Part shown: piece after piece, positions 30,122 to 42,111 of the stretch
Layout of the letters: the number at the start of each line of letters is the position of its first letter
Position numbering within the stretch: the stretch's first letter is position 1
Source of the DNA: Bremia lactucae
Taxonomy: Eukaryota > Oomycota > Peronosporomycetes > Peronosporales > Peronosporaceae
Assembly: GCF_004359215.1 (NCBI RefSeq)
Contig: NC_090628.1
Location: 307,712-371,711, forward strand
Length of the DNA stretch: 64,000 bases
Direction: 5' to 3'
The notes under the pieces: generated by a model
Seen by the model: the letters and a program-made list of their open reading frames with translations, nothing else
What the model was told of the DNA's origin: nothing
The model's database searches: none
Program-made: the position numbers and the translations under genes

Positions 30122-33100
30122 GAATGAGTTCGACCGTAGTGAATGATGCCATCCTGGCCATGCTATTTGGCTCTGACGGACATGCCTTCCATTCAGCCAT
30201 CGCCAAGTTTATACAACATGAACTTGACAAGGCGAAGAAAAAGGTAGTTTCGCTTAATTAGCAAGGCTCTCAACACGTACAGGAATTGTACCGTGGATGA
30301 CGCACACGCGTCGTCCGGAAATCATAAAGATTTGCATCTATAAGTTATAGGGAGTCGAACAAGACTCCCTCTTAAGATGGCTCGTCGAGTTGGACGATAC
30401 CATAAGAAGTCGTCATATCGTCGACGAGCAACTGCAAGTCGCACTTGCTCAACCAAATTTGGCAGGTCGTGCCGAAACTTGGGCACTACGCCCCATGTTG
30501 CGCGACCCTTATGTATTTGGCTCGCTATAGGCTTTAAGAAGCCCGGCTCAAAAAATACGTTTAAAATTCGTAGGGATGAGATCAGAGCTTCTGAAACTCA
30601 AGCAAGGCAAGCGTGATGCTCACGCTTATGTCCAGCACATACGACTATCAGCGAGTTGTATCACGAACAACCCACTTCATGAACACACGTTGATTTTGGT
30701 GATCATGCAAGGTCTTACAGATGGTCCCGTTAAGACCCACCTATTTCGCTTGGAACTGGATACGCTTGAAGAAGCAATATCCGTTGTGAACTGGAGGACT
30801 TAAGCTTGAGACAGGCTTAAGCTAGGTCAGCGTATCGTCATCCAAGACTACACGAGCTTGGAGGTCCAGAACCTATATTTCTCTCTTACGCCGAAAGCGA
30901 GAAACCTCGCTTTTTGAACAATAAGCGATTGCAGAATGCAATCGCTGTCAAAAGTAACGTCACTTCGCTCATGAGTGTAGTGCACCACGTCCAGAACAGA
31001 GGGGTACAGAATGTAATAATGGACCGAATGACAAAAGGGCAACAGTCGTGGGTTCGACATTGTTGCAAAATCGCAACAGCGAGGTGAACCGCTAAAAAAA
31101 TGGTCGGGGTCAGGAGGGGCGCGCCCTACTGATCCAGCAACCTCAAGAGAATTCGCAAATCTCTTGACGAAGGTTGCTTCAGACACAGTCATTCTGTGTT
31201 TCTCTGAACCTGGCGATGATGTATATCTGAATACCTTGAAGTCAAAAGTGATAAATGATTTGTCACTTAGAGCTCTAGTGGACTGTAGGGTGACGAATAA
31301 CTTTATTCGTCGCTCGAGAGTCGTACGCTAAAATATGTTGAGCGCGACATCCCTTAAACGAAGATGACGGTGCGTCAAGAGATAGACGCATTGATAACAG
31401 CGATGAAACGCGTAGTGAGATTTCGCTACACTTTACAAAATTTACAGTATGATGACGATTTTATCGTACTGGATTTGAAGGACAAATTTGATGTCATCCT
31501 TGGTTTACATTGGCTTAGAAAGTAGAAGTCGAGAATCAGCTGACAGCATCGATCCGTAAAGATGCCTGTCACTTTTTCATCAGATCGCCATCTGATGAAC
31601 AATTTGGAGCGTTCACAAGCGTGTGGAATACTGTGAGTAAGTGCGATGGCCTCACTTGTGGTATGGTCTTTAGTACGACTGCACAAGATCACAGTGTGAT
31701 TAGTAGTCACACTGTGGAGTCTGCTGCCAGCGGCTGTGCTAATGCACAGGCAGCGCCGAAGGTCCACCACTCGAAGAAGTCGAGTGAATTGAGACATGAA
31801 TGTACGCCTGGCGGGCGATAATCAAGGAGTATACCGGTTGCCCCAAAAGGACAACACGATGATCCTAGGTCGAGTAGAGAGTCGACCGTAGAGGACCCGA
31901 CTGCGATAGCGCAATCACACTTGGAAGACGTTAAGGGAAGAGGTCCCCACGTACTTGAGGAGAAATCTCCTCAAATAGTTGAAGTAACTAGACTTTAAGA
32001 TCCCGAGAGATTAATCCCTCGGCAGCCTGTGAAAAGGGGATATCAGGAAGAAACGAGACATTTAATGTCGTGTTTAATGACGGTATAAATGTAGGCGCTT
32101 ATACTCTTGATCTGTATGCGCCTCCGAGGTTAATTTTATAGATTAATCAATTACCTACCCCAGAACCTAAACGGTTCTTGAGAGATCTGCATAGTGATAG
32201 AATCAAGCATATCTGCGTACACGTCACTGAGAACGTATACGTAAGCGATTTTCGGTCAGGGTAATTTTTGTAGAAAAAGAACGGGTTCTCAGCAGCTCAT
32301 CGATAGACGAAAGTCCTCGATGTGAAGACCCGGATTGAGAGAGATACTTCTCAATCCTGGGAGTCACATAAGACAAATCCTATTTACGAAAATTTGATTG
32401 AATTCAGGAATGAATCCCCTGAAGTAGTTGAATGCGTGTTGCCTAAGAATAATGGCACTCGACATGAGATAGAGCTTAAATCGGGCTGGAAGTTTTGTGT
32501 CATGAAGCATGGTCACTGCCTCGTGAACAAGTACTTGCGATCGATATATTATTTATCGATCGATTAAAAGCGAGCCATGAAAGGGAGTCAACGTCCTCGC
32601 ATAAACTCTCAATTCTTCTGTGTGCGAAAGGTCACAGGTGGGTGGCGGATAGTGCAAGCGTTCAATAAATCGAATGCTGCAACGGTACCGGCTCAAACGC
32701 CGATACCTAGAAAAGACGTAATCATAGATGGTATGTCTAATAGTACCATCTTTTCGTCTATAGATCTGATAATTGGATTTTATTAGACCTTATGCGTGAA
32801 CGGGACATCTCGTACACAGCAGAGAGCACTTCCAGTGGATGCTCTGGGAGTGGCAAGTAATAACACAGGGGCTTCGTAACGCCCCTGCAACGTGCAATAG
32901 ATGCGTGTCGAATCTGCTGAGACCGGTGGGAGATTCGCACCGAGATATTTGACGATGTACTCGTCCATAGCTGGGCCATGTATGGAAAGACGGACGTGGA
33001 ATTTCATAAAACTTACGTTCGTCAGGTTCTTAAACTAATGAGAAAGCATAAGTTGTACGCAAATCTTAAGAAGTGTATGTTCGCTGCAAGCGAAATACCA

Positions 33101-33560
33101 CTTTTTGGGTGCATCGCCAGTAATTACGGCGTGCGCTCTGATCCCGAAAAGATTAAGGCAATTGCGATTGGCCAGTTCCAGTTAATGTCAAGGGGCTTAG
33201 AAAGCTTCTGGGGCTAGCGGCGTAGTTGCCCAAGTACTCACGCAATTATGCCGAGATGACAGTTCATCTTGATGCAATCGCCCATTTTGGCGATTGCAGA
33301 TCAAGACAGACCATTCCATATGGTCTGTGACTCCAGCGTTTTTGCAATCGGCTGTGCGTTAATGCAATACGGTACATACAGCGCGGAGCGTGTCGTCTCA
33401 TACCCATCGCATCAGCTGCAACCAACTGAACGCAATTACCAACGCATGACAAGAAACTCCTAGCTATGGATTATGCACTAACTAAATTAAGGGTTTATCT
33501 CCTCGGAGATAGACCTTTTATCGTAGATACGGAACATACGTTATTACGTACGGCCGTAAA
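30122..33560 (+). pseudogene. gag-pol remnant of LTR-A element 2 (Gag, protease, RT, RNase H)
   Basis: Plus-strand order: N-terminal Gag (30122-30260, 'MSSTVVNDAILAMLFGSDGHAF'); Gag core 30576-30803 ('MQGLTDGPVKTHLFRLELDTLEEAI'); protease 31260-31540 ('NNFIRRSRV', 'DDDFIVLDLKDKFDVILGLHWLRK'); reverse transcriptase 32440-33220 ('TRHEIELKSGWKFCVMKHGH', 'INSQFFCVRKVTGGWRIVQAFN', 'IFSSIDLIIGFY', 'LYANLKKCMFAASEIPLFGC'); RNase H 33300-33560 ('RPFHMVCDSSVFAIGCALMQ'). Stops interrupt most segments. The sequence then jumps near 33560-33600 to the chromodomain, so integrase is deleted. Gag and pol share orientation, so the antisense ORF is not the missing Gag. Confidence 0.7.
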
Positions 33561-33599
33561 CAGCCTACACCGTCTGCTCCAACGAGAACTCCTCTCGCG

Positions 33600-35040
33600 C
33601 TCATTATCAGGACCCTCCTCCAATACGTGGAGGTAGCGATCGAGTGTGTTAACCTTCGACTCTAGATCCGACACACGGTTCGGATCTATTACTTTCTCTT
33701 CCACCCTAACCAATGGTGGATTCTCACGGTTGTCAATGTTTCCTTGTAAAACGTATCCAAACTAACGTGATGTGAAGGGGCAGCGAACGAGTTATCTGGT
33801 TCGCTGGCACGGTCATTCACCTTCGCATGACAGCTGCGAACCTTATTTCCAGCTAGTTTATGACGTTGAGGGCCTCGTCCGTCAGTATGATGAGACCCAT
33901 CCGATGAATCAGAAGGTCCATCGGAAAACACGCGCCACTGGCTCTCGTAAATAAATTGCATAACGTCAATCGCATCGCGCATCTCGATAGAGATGCGAGA
34001 CCTTTCCCAGGGCGAAGAAAGGGAATAGACATTCCCAATTACTCGCTTCGTGATGTCAACTCAACACGGACAGGTATCAACCCACGTAAGGAATGGAAGT
34101 CCTGCCTCACGAGACAACCGATGCAATTTATACCTTGCACCGGTTGACGTTCGTTTCTCAACCTTAACGCGATCGCGTTTAGTCTTTGAAGCCAGGCTTT
34201 ACGTTCAATGTCTTTGACATTGCGAGTAAACGCGCTCTAGGATTGCATCAGCGAGACTTTATCTCGCTTATTGTTGCCACTATTCTATCAAGGCTTCAAA
34301 AAATCATCGATATAAAATCTTTCTCAGCGCGAAAATTCTTCGCGCTGAGATGAAGGCCATGTAGCTTTGTCAAAATAAATAAGGAATATATATTGTGAGT
34401 GGTAGTCTCTCCAGACAAGCTACTGATTAGCTGTTCGGGCAAAAGCCACGGCTTCTTCTCAGGAGCAAGACGAGGCAATTTAGTGTCTACGATCCCCTAA
34501 GTGAAACCCACGGAAGGAAATCAAAGAACTCAAAAACAAATTATTGGGTACCACAAATACTTTTATAACGATGGCTTACGCCATCGTCATCACCACGCAC
34601 AGAAATAAATGCGGGTGACGGCACGGGAGACGGTGCTGGCGATGAGGAATCTCCTCATCGTCGGAACCGAACATGCTGTAGCGAATGCTACCAGCACATC
34701 TACTCGAATGAGCCCCCTCATTCAAAGGCTCATAGTCAGCCGCCTGATGATGATCAGGCGACTGTTCTGTTCTCTTCGAGTCGGCCATTTCGTCTGATTC
34801 GCATTCGAAGTCGACATCCAAAGAGGGGTCGCATTCACGTGGTGCCACACCACGTGCACCCGCAACATTTAATGTTGCGACAGAAGATGACACTACGGCA
34901 GACGAAATGTCTGCCGCAAGAGACAATAATGCGTCGCCCGCGGCTGCATTAACTACAGCCGAAGGTTCCGCACTATTTTTTCGCATACCGCATGGACCCG
35001 TTAACCATGCGATAGAATTGAAAATGATGGTTCTGACCAA
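33600..35040 (-). pseudogene. Antisense ORF (aORF) of LTR-A element 2
   Basis: Minus strand, opposite to gag-pol. Reading leftwards: 'SAEPSAVVNAAAGDALLSLA' and 'ATLNVAGARGVAPRECDPS' (35010-34800), 'SIRYSMFGSDDEE' (34690-34650), 'MPRLAPEKKPWLLPEQL' (34478-34430) with 'LHLSAKNFRAEKDF', 'MRDAIDVMQFIYESQWRVFS' (33982-33920), and 'VSDLESKVNTLDRYLHVLEE' (33680-33610). Block order equals that at 18004-19293 and 47848-49590. Frames are interrupted. The 33690-33980 part lies exactly antisense to the chromodomain at 33772-33954. Confidence 0.55.
33772..33954 (+). pseudogene. Chromodomain end of pol, LTR-A element 2
   Basis: 'GQRTSYLVRWHGHSPSHDS' followed by 'VDVEGLVRQYDETHPM', the chromodomain closing oomycete chromovirus-like Gypsy pol proteins; compare the minus-strand copy at 18664-18864. 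Integrase is missing upstream. Confidence 0.65.
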
Positions 35041-35120
35041 TAAACATTTTAAGTAAGTGGTTTTATAGTGACCACTTTATCCAATGAAAGTCGGAATGAT
35101 TGTCGTTTAAGGGACGGTGA

Positions 35121-35553
35121 TGTAATGTAGTGTATCTTGACATGGAATTTACACTTAAAGGTTTTTAATTAATATGTTATCTAAAAAAAATATTTGTGGA
35201 AATTTTCTTTACATAGAAACATTCGATAATCTAATTTATTAATGGATTTAGCCATTATAGCTACTTGCTTTGCGGTCCAGTCAGCACTGGACGCGCGCAA
35301 AGAGAGTGACATATAAGACTTTATTTCATGTTTTGTATAAGTTAATAATTAAGTTAGTACTAAATAATTTGAAAGAGAAGAACAAAACTATTTTAAAATA
35401 CAGTTTACTTTTATCACTCTTCAAAGCACGTGTTTTAACGGGAGTCTTCCGCACGTACTAGTGTACGTGAATTGACGTGAGGCACCACTCGCACTGAAGC
35501 AGTGCGAAGTGGACTTGTGCTGCTTCAGTATAATTCGGCAGTGCCCCGTTCCA
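35121..35553 (+). repeat. 3' LTR of LTR-A element 2
   Basis: 433 bp, TGTAATGTAG...CCCCGTTCCA, preceded by the purine tract TTTAAGGGACGGTGA. Flanks of the two LTRs do not share a clear 4-6 bp duplication, so the ends may have been rearranged. Confidence 0.75.
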
Positions 35554-36463
35554 ATCTACTACTGTCTTAATTAAATTAAAACTAACTATGTATAGCGCCT
35601 ACTTGCGCACCGCACAATCGCGTCTTGTGACGATCGGCGGATTTAACTCAAACTTAAATCAACCAATCAGTAGAACTGATGTCTTATTGCGTCAAAATAT
35701 CATTTTCGCTAAATTTTGGAACTATTAAGTCAAAATAAATAAAGATAATAGTTTTGTACATCTTAATTTACTGCATCTTATAGGAAATATTACGTATTAC
35801 TCCTCTTATAAGAAATATTAGTCATGTAACGCGACACCTGGTTCCATTATCCCCCCCAATGTCCAACAGTCACAATAGTAACTGATGTGTTGTGACAGAT
35901 TAATATTATTGACTTTTCCTGTAATTTTTCCATTATTGGTTTCCTATCTCAAGCTCCGATTTCATTGCAATGTTTATGATGTTCAAAAATATATTCGTTT
36001 GCGCATGGTATCGAAACCCGTTCGCGTTGCCTGTGAGGCAGCAAAGCTGGTAGCTGCACGGCTCAGCGCAGCTGTTAGAATGCAAATGTTCCAGTATACG
36101 CCAATGCATCTACTGCGGGGAAAAAGTCACCTTCTGCTTCAATTAGAGGTGACTGGTACTGGTCACCGGCTACTCTCATTGCAGGCGACTGGGCCGAGTC
36201 GGCGTCATTGCCCGAATCGGTGGCAACTGTTAAGGCCTCCGGACCAATCGAAGCAACTTCCGTTAAGCCTACGGGTTCTAACGTGACAACTAAAGAGGTG
36301 ATGGTGATGTTGTTTGACACTTCGTCAGACCCTAAATAATGGAACTATTAAGTCAAAATTAATAAAGATAATAGTTTTGTACTTCTTTATTTATTTCCTT
36401 TTATAGGAAATAATACATATTACTCTTCTTATAGGAAAGATTAGTTATGTAACGGGACACCTG
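35554..36463 (-). repeat. LTR family D fragments flanking aORF sequence
   Basis: 35554-35850 and 36336-36463 both match, in reverse, the LTR-D at 52836-53325 ('ttataagaggaaataa', 'gtacaaaattattatctgtatt', 'aatagttcc'). The first piece abuts the LTR-A end directly. Between them lies 35851-36335, which includes the N-terminal part of the family D aORF. Confidence 0.6.
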
Positions 36464-37330
36464 TTGACATCACTCCAAGAGTAATGCTAGCGTAGCGTTA
36501 ACAGAAAATAACGGAAGTGGACCGCAATGTTTTGCGGTTCGCTCCCGAAAAGAAGCCTTGGTTGCCCTTTAAATGCGACCTTACTCGCTGGTCTGGTATG
36601 GCCAACGATCGATGCCATATTCCGTTATTTGACTCATTCTGGCTTCACAAGTCTGGTGAGGATAAAACGGAATTCTTAGTCGTTGCCTGTTATCGGTGGT
36701 ACGCTTGCAAACGGGCAAAGGATGTCAAACCTTTGATCCAAGCTTGGACAGCCTTTGTACAGAATGTACACATAGGCCGTAAGGTCTCGCTTGACAAGCT
36801 AAACGCTTTCCGTGAACGGTTCGAGAAACGTACGATAGTCGGTGGACGCCACAAGATGCACCGTTTGTCTAGAGGGGCAGGGATACCTTGCCATTCGTGG
36901 GGGGACTCATGCTCATGCTGTCTTAAGGGTGCAGGTCATGCCCCTAAGAGGCATACTCCCTCAAAGATACTCATTGGAGGACGTTCATCTCTTACGAGAT
37001 GCGCCAAGAGATTGAAGATCTTTAATCCTTTTCGGGCCGGGAAGCACTCGTTCTCGAATGAACCTCCATTGAGGAGGAAAAGTTTCGTCGTACTGTCGTC
37101 CGAGACCCGGTTCGACCATCATCAGTTGAGAACGAGGTTCCCAACTATCATACGAGGGTTATTATTCCTCCAACGAACGAGATAACTCGTTCGAGAAGCA
37201 TCACTACGGAAAAACTTTTCACCACTCGAACTCGTCAACGGATGTGGAGGGGGAGGGGAAAATCGGGTTCGCCTCGTTCGCTAAACCCGAGTCAACACCG
37301 TGACTTGGATCACGTCCTCCATTATTTACG
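36003..37330 (+). pseudogene. Antisense ORF (aORF) of LTR-D element 4, with one long open part
   Basis: Plus strand, while its element's pol is on minus (37653-39900). The open part 36517-37185 (222 residues) starts 'RNVLRFAPEKKPWLP' and ends near 'FNPFRAGKHSFSNEP', corresponding to the APEKKPW block and the 'IDVLQSIY' region of family A. Further on, 'NPSQHRDLDHVLHYLRKGIDL' resembles the 'DLESKI.KLD.YLH.L' segment. The N-terminal block 'EAAKLVAARLS' (36030) also recurs at 51540. Conservation of these blocks between two LTR families suggests a real protein. Function unknown. Confidence 0.5.
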
Positions 37331-37652
37331 GAAGGGCATTGATTTATAAGAAGCCGCATCTCGTCCTGAAAAAAGTCTTTTCACGTCCAAGATGACCACT
37401 TATTGGTGAATCGTGGCACTCATACATGATACGTAAACGAACATCATTATGGGTGGGGATGACGACACAAGGTGTGTCGCCAGCAATAGCTGTGAAGTAC
37501 AGTTACCCGTTGCGTGTTGTGTATCGATACAATTCCGACAATCCTTTAAGAGTTGTTGAGATAATTTTTAAGGTTATCCATAAACCCTTTAAGGGCATAT
37601 TCTTCTTGATAGGAGCTTCTATCGTCATCAAGTTATGTTGACGACGGAACAC

Positions 37653-39900
37653 TTATTGTTGGAAGAGCGGGCTCATGCTCACTGTTGATTGTTGCAATAG
37701 TGGGCTAATGCTCCCTGTTGTTTGTTGCAGCAGTGGGTTTATCCTCACTTTAATTTGCGCTGCCGGCTTAAAAATAGGGCCGGCGCCAAAGAGCATCAGC
37801 GACGACATTGGGTCGTCCTGATTTCTATTCCATGAAGAAGTTGCACTCCGAAAAGATTGACAACCATCTCGCCATTTTTTTGCGAGTGGCGTCGACTGTT
37901 TACGTCGTGCGTAACGACGCATGGTCGTATAAACAATGAATTGTCTTTGTCCCAAAATATAGACCCTATACTTAGCCAGTGCCAATTTGATGGCAAGGTG
38001 TTCTTTGTCATGCGCTGGGTAATTGTGTTCAGCTGATTGAAGTTGACGCAACTGATAGCAAACTACGCGCTCTGCGCCGTCTGTGTCTAATTGCGCACAG
38101 CCAAATTGCAAAACTGCTTGCGTCACAGACCACATGAAATGGTTTGTCTTTGTCAGCAATCGCCAGGATTGGCGATTGCATCAATCTTTTATTAATACCT
38201 CGAAGAAACGCTGAGAATCAGCGTTCCATGACCACTTTAGATTTTTCTTCAATAAAGAAGATGTATATATATACTGTCATTTCGGCATAGTTGCGTGAGT
38301 ACTTGTGCAGCTACGCCGCTAACGGAGGAAGTATTTATCTCCCTTCAGATCGATTGGCACAGGGCAATCGGTGATCGCCTTGATCTTTTCTGGATCCGGG
38401 CGTACACCGTGTTGATCCACGATTCACCGAAGAATTGGTACCTTGCTTGCAGCGAATAAACACTTCTTGAGATTTGTATACAACTTGTGCTTAAGCATAA
38501 GTGTAAGAACCTTTCGGACGTGGGTACGAAGTACTTCAACATCCGACTTTCCATTCATGGCTCTGCTACGAACAAAGACGACATCAACTAGCTCGGTGCG
38601 AAATCTCGCACCAATCTCAGCAGATTAGTTACACATCTGCTGAATGCCGTAGGGGTATTACTAGTCACTGTGGCATGACTAGCCACTCCCATAGCAATCC
38701 GCTTGGGTGCTCACTGCTCTGAACGGGACATCCAGTTCACGCATAAGGACCTAGTACATTCCTCTATCAGATTCATTAACGGAAAAATACATATTATCAA
38801 TGAGTACGTCTTTTCTAGGTATCGGCGTATGAGTCGGTACTGTTGCAGTGTTCAATTTATTCAGCACATGCACAATCCGCCACCCTCTTGTCGCTTTACG
38901 CACACAGAAGGTCGGAGAGCTATGTGGAGAAGTTGATCTCCTCACATGGCCTGCTCTAAGCGAACGGGAAAGAATTTGTCGATCGCTAATATTTGTTTAC
39001 GAGGCTATGGCCATTGCTTCATGACACAGTATTTCAAAGCTGGGACTAGGTCGATTTCGTGTCGAGTGACTTTATCCGTCAACTGATGAACGTCTTGGAG
39101 CGTCTACAAGTGTGTGTATGTCCTACGAGTGAAGCGATAGCCTCACTTGCGGTTTGGTCGTTTGCATGACTGCACAAGACCTCAGTGTGAATACCCAACA
39201 CAATGTGGAATTAGATCCCGATGGCTGTGCACAAGCACAGGCAGCGTCGAAGGTCCGCTGTTGTGGCATGGACATAGTAACCGACGGCTAAGCACAAGCA
39301 TAGGCAGCGTCGAAGTTCGGCCACTCGGATAAGTTGAGTGGTTCGAACGAGGATGCTTGCTTGAATAACAGCATCCAGAAAATATTTTAAACGCCCGTCT
39401 ATAAGAGACAGTGTGAAAGTACTAGATCGACTGGAGAGTCAATCCTGGAGGTTCTTGCTGTTCTATGGCAACCACAATTAGAGGCATTTGGGGAGGTTAT
39501 TTCTCAAATAGAACTTGAGGGAATAAGTCACCAGGAATGTGTTGATATAAGTTCCGAAAAACCTGTGGTCACAGGTTCCCATGTACCTCTGGAAATAAGT
39601 TCCAAGGGGAAACTGAAACATTTAATGTCTTAGTAAACAATTGATCAAGCCTAGGCGCTTATACACTTAACCTGATAGCGCCTCTGAAGCTAAGTTCGGA
39701 AATAACTCAAATGCCAACGCTAGAATTGAAGGCAAAGTCAAGCAGATCTGCGCACTTGTCACACGTGGCAGATTCCGGTCGGCAACAGTAATTTTTGAGA
39801 ACGAACGGGTTCTCAGTAGCTTATCAATGAACGAAAGTTTACTAGATGAGAAGACTCGAATTAAACTTCTTACGCCCCAATCCTGGGAGTTTTTGAAGAA
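37653..39900 (-). pseudogene. pol remnant of LTR-D element 4 (protease linker, RT, RNase H)
   Basis: Reading leftwards: linker and protease-downstream pieces around 39900-39060, RT 38945-38750 ('SSPTFCVRKATRGWRIVHVLNKL', 'THTPIPRKDVLID') and 38550-38340, then RNase H in an open frame 38159-37653 ('NHFMWSVTQAVLQFGCAQLD', 'HDKEHLAIKLALAKYRVYILG'). Stops and deletions throughout; integrase and chromodomain not recognised here. Confidence 0.65.
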
Positions 39901-40914
39901 AATCCATTCATATAAGGATTTAATAGATTTCGTGTCGAGTGCCTTTATCCGTAGGCATTTCGCACGGTGCTGATCCAAGGATTTTTCTCCTGAATCAGTA
40001 CCTGCGAGTTGCCTGTCCAGAATTCATGTATCTATCGTATAAAGAGAGCATCGCTCTTCAAGTTACAAGCGGTTATACAAATGTAAACGTTGTCAAAAGA
40101 CGGGCCACTGCGTCAATGAGTCTAGTGCCCCACGACTAGTGCCTAAAAAGACTGAGCGAAAGAAACGGCCTCTCGCTAGCAACAGCGGAGAACGCGGACC
40201 GGACGCTTTTGCAAAAATCGCAACAGCGAGGTGGATCGTCAAAAACGGTCGGGGTCAGTAGGTGCGGAGCGCCCTACTATTCCAGCAACGGCAAAAGAAT
40301 TAGCAGACATTTGACGGAAGTTGCTCCAGAAACACAAACATTGTGTGTAATTGCCCAAGGCTAAGTTGGACATGCCAAATTCCGCTTTCATCGCATCATT
40401 GATGTGGCGAGCTCGAATGGCGACGTCTAGTTCAACGAACCATCATAAAAGGGAGTCGCCTTTAACTGCCAAATATTTAAAGATTTCTATTTTTGAGCTT
40501 TCGGGTGGACGTGGAAATGTCGGTCCGCCAGCAGCATGTAAATGCTGCTGTCTCACCAGTTTTGACTGATGAGCAACCTGTTCTTTCAACACCTCCGCGT
40601 GTTAAGAGGCTTGCTGGTGAAGCAAGGATATTTTTTCATGAGCCCCTTCAATTTCATGATATATGAACTCGGCTATGGCCGCTTGTTGTTCAACTATGTT
40701 CCGAGTAAACAGCATGGCGCAAATGGCTGACCCGTCTTTGACTGAGCTCATGCGTTCGAAAGCTCTCCATTCAAGTTCACTCAAAAGCATTAACATTTTA
40801 TGCGTTGCGTGAAAGCCTTCTTGTAGGACTTAATAACTTTGCCTTCTTCATCCAACATGTTCATGTTGAATAAAGCGTACATAGGCCGTTAACCGGACTA
40901 TGAAGTGCTACAAA
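39901..40914 (+). pseudogene. Gag zinc-knuckle fragment and unresolved sequence
   Basis: 40060-40350 carries on the plus strand a degraded Gag tail ('RCQK.GHCV', 'ERKKRPLASNSGERGPDAFAK', then 'VAPETQTLCV'), parallel to 31050-31200. From 40351 to 40914 only short frames remain, without recognisable domains. Confidence 0.45.
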
Positions 40915-42056
40915 TTTAACGAAGCATCCTTTACTAGTACTGATAACAGTACTAATAACAGTACTAGTCAAGCTACACTGATTACAGTGAAGGTGGGGTG
41001 CCTCGACTTCTTCGCGTACACGACGAGCAGCGAAAGGTTCTAAGTAGCTATGAAGTCTTACCACTAAAGGTAAATTCAAAAGCTTCACAAGAGAGAAAAA
41101 TAACTGTGTATAAAATTAGGGAACCGGTATAGCCACACACCCCTTTTTGTATTGCCACACCTATCCCCGTCTGTATCGCATATAACACGTCATGTGATAT
41201 ATTTTCTCTGTATGGATCATACCACTGCATCCAAAAATCAACATTTATTCCTTTAGAATCGTCTTTAGATCGCCCTTGGGTCTTTGAAACATCACCCCCG
41301 TCAATACATTAGAGAAGCGCTATAGTCACACACCCTGTTTATCTACATATGAGTAGTGACTGCCCGTGGACACATCAGAAATTGTGTTTTCGTTAGACGA
41401 TGTTAAATGTACTATTTTGAACAGGTGAATAAAAACCAAGAGCGCCCGCACTTGATTATATTAAAAGAGTAAAAAAAAAGAAATCGAGCACGAGCGAGAA
41501 GTTAAACTGGAAATAAGCGATAAGGTTCGGAGGTGCGCTCTTGCACGCATGATAATTAGTCTTTGAAAGTCAAGCTAAGGATGAATAAATTCCACTTTAG
41601 TTCTACCAACTTTTGCGGAAGTGCAGGCTTTTCTTTCAAATAGGCGAATCTTAGTGCTCTTTTTTTGTAGTTACCAACAAGTTGCTACCATTACGCTACT
41701 CTCATAAATGCGGAGGTAGATAAGTTAGGCGTGGATATACCGGTGTTTTCAGATGCAATATAGGAGGGGAGGTACCAAAAGTTCTAAGGGGATCTTAAGC
41801 CGACTTTACAGAAATAATTGTTAACTTTGCAAAAGGGATGTGTGCCTATACAGGTTCCCTTAATATATTAAGTTCCTACGAAACGATCTTCTATCTACTA
41901 CTGAATTTATTATCTTATAATTGACCATGTATGGCCCCTATTGCGCACCGCACAATCGTGTCTTGTAACGATTGGCAGGGTTTATTTCAAACTTTAATCA
42001 ACCAATCAATAAGACTCCATGACATTTAATTATTGCTGTAAAAGGGGGTAGGCAAT
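40915..42056 (-). repeat. LTR family D, minus strand, split by a hAT-like MITE
   Basis: 40915-41118 and 41860-42056 match, reversed, the two parts of the LTR-D at 52836-53325 ('actagtactgataa', 'ggtgcctcga', 'gatcttctatc.actac', 'gcgcaccgcacaatcg.gtcttg'). Probably the 5' LTR of element 4; its right end is truncated. Confidence 0.6.
41119..41859. mobile_element. hAT-like MITE, 741 bp
   Basis: Left GGGAACCGGTATAGCCACAC and right (reverse complement) GGGAACCTGTATAGGCACAC are TIRs. The interior shares blocks with the other copies ('tttgcgg.agtgca', 'cgagcacgag.gagaa'). Flanks do not show a clean 8-bp duplication. Confidence 0.7.
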
Positions 42057-42111
42057 TCCAGGAAGGAGGCCGTAGATAGATTTAGTTGCCGCGTATTGAA
42101 AAGAGCAGACC

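Noticed and set aside
29549..35553. Target-site duplication of LTR-A element 2
   Set aside because: Flanks taagc and atcta do not match, so the pair of LTRs may not derive from one undisturbed insertion.
41119..41859. 8-bp target duplication at the second MITE
   Set aside because: The flanking bases (taaaatta and ttaatata) do not match. Only the copy at 16771 has a clean duplication.
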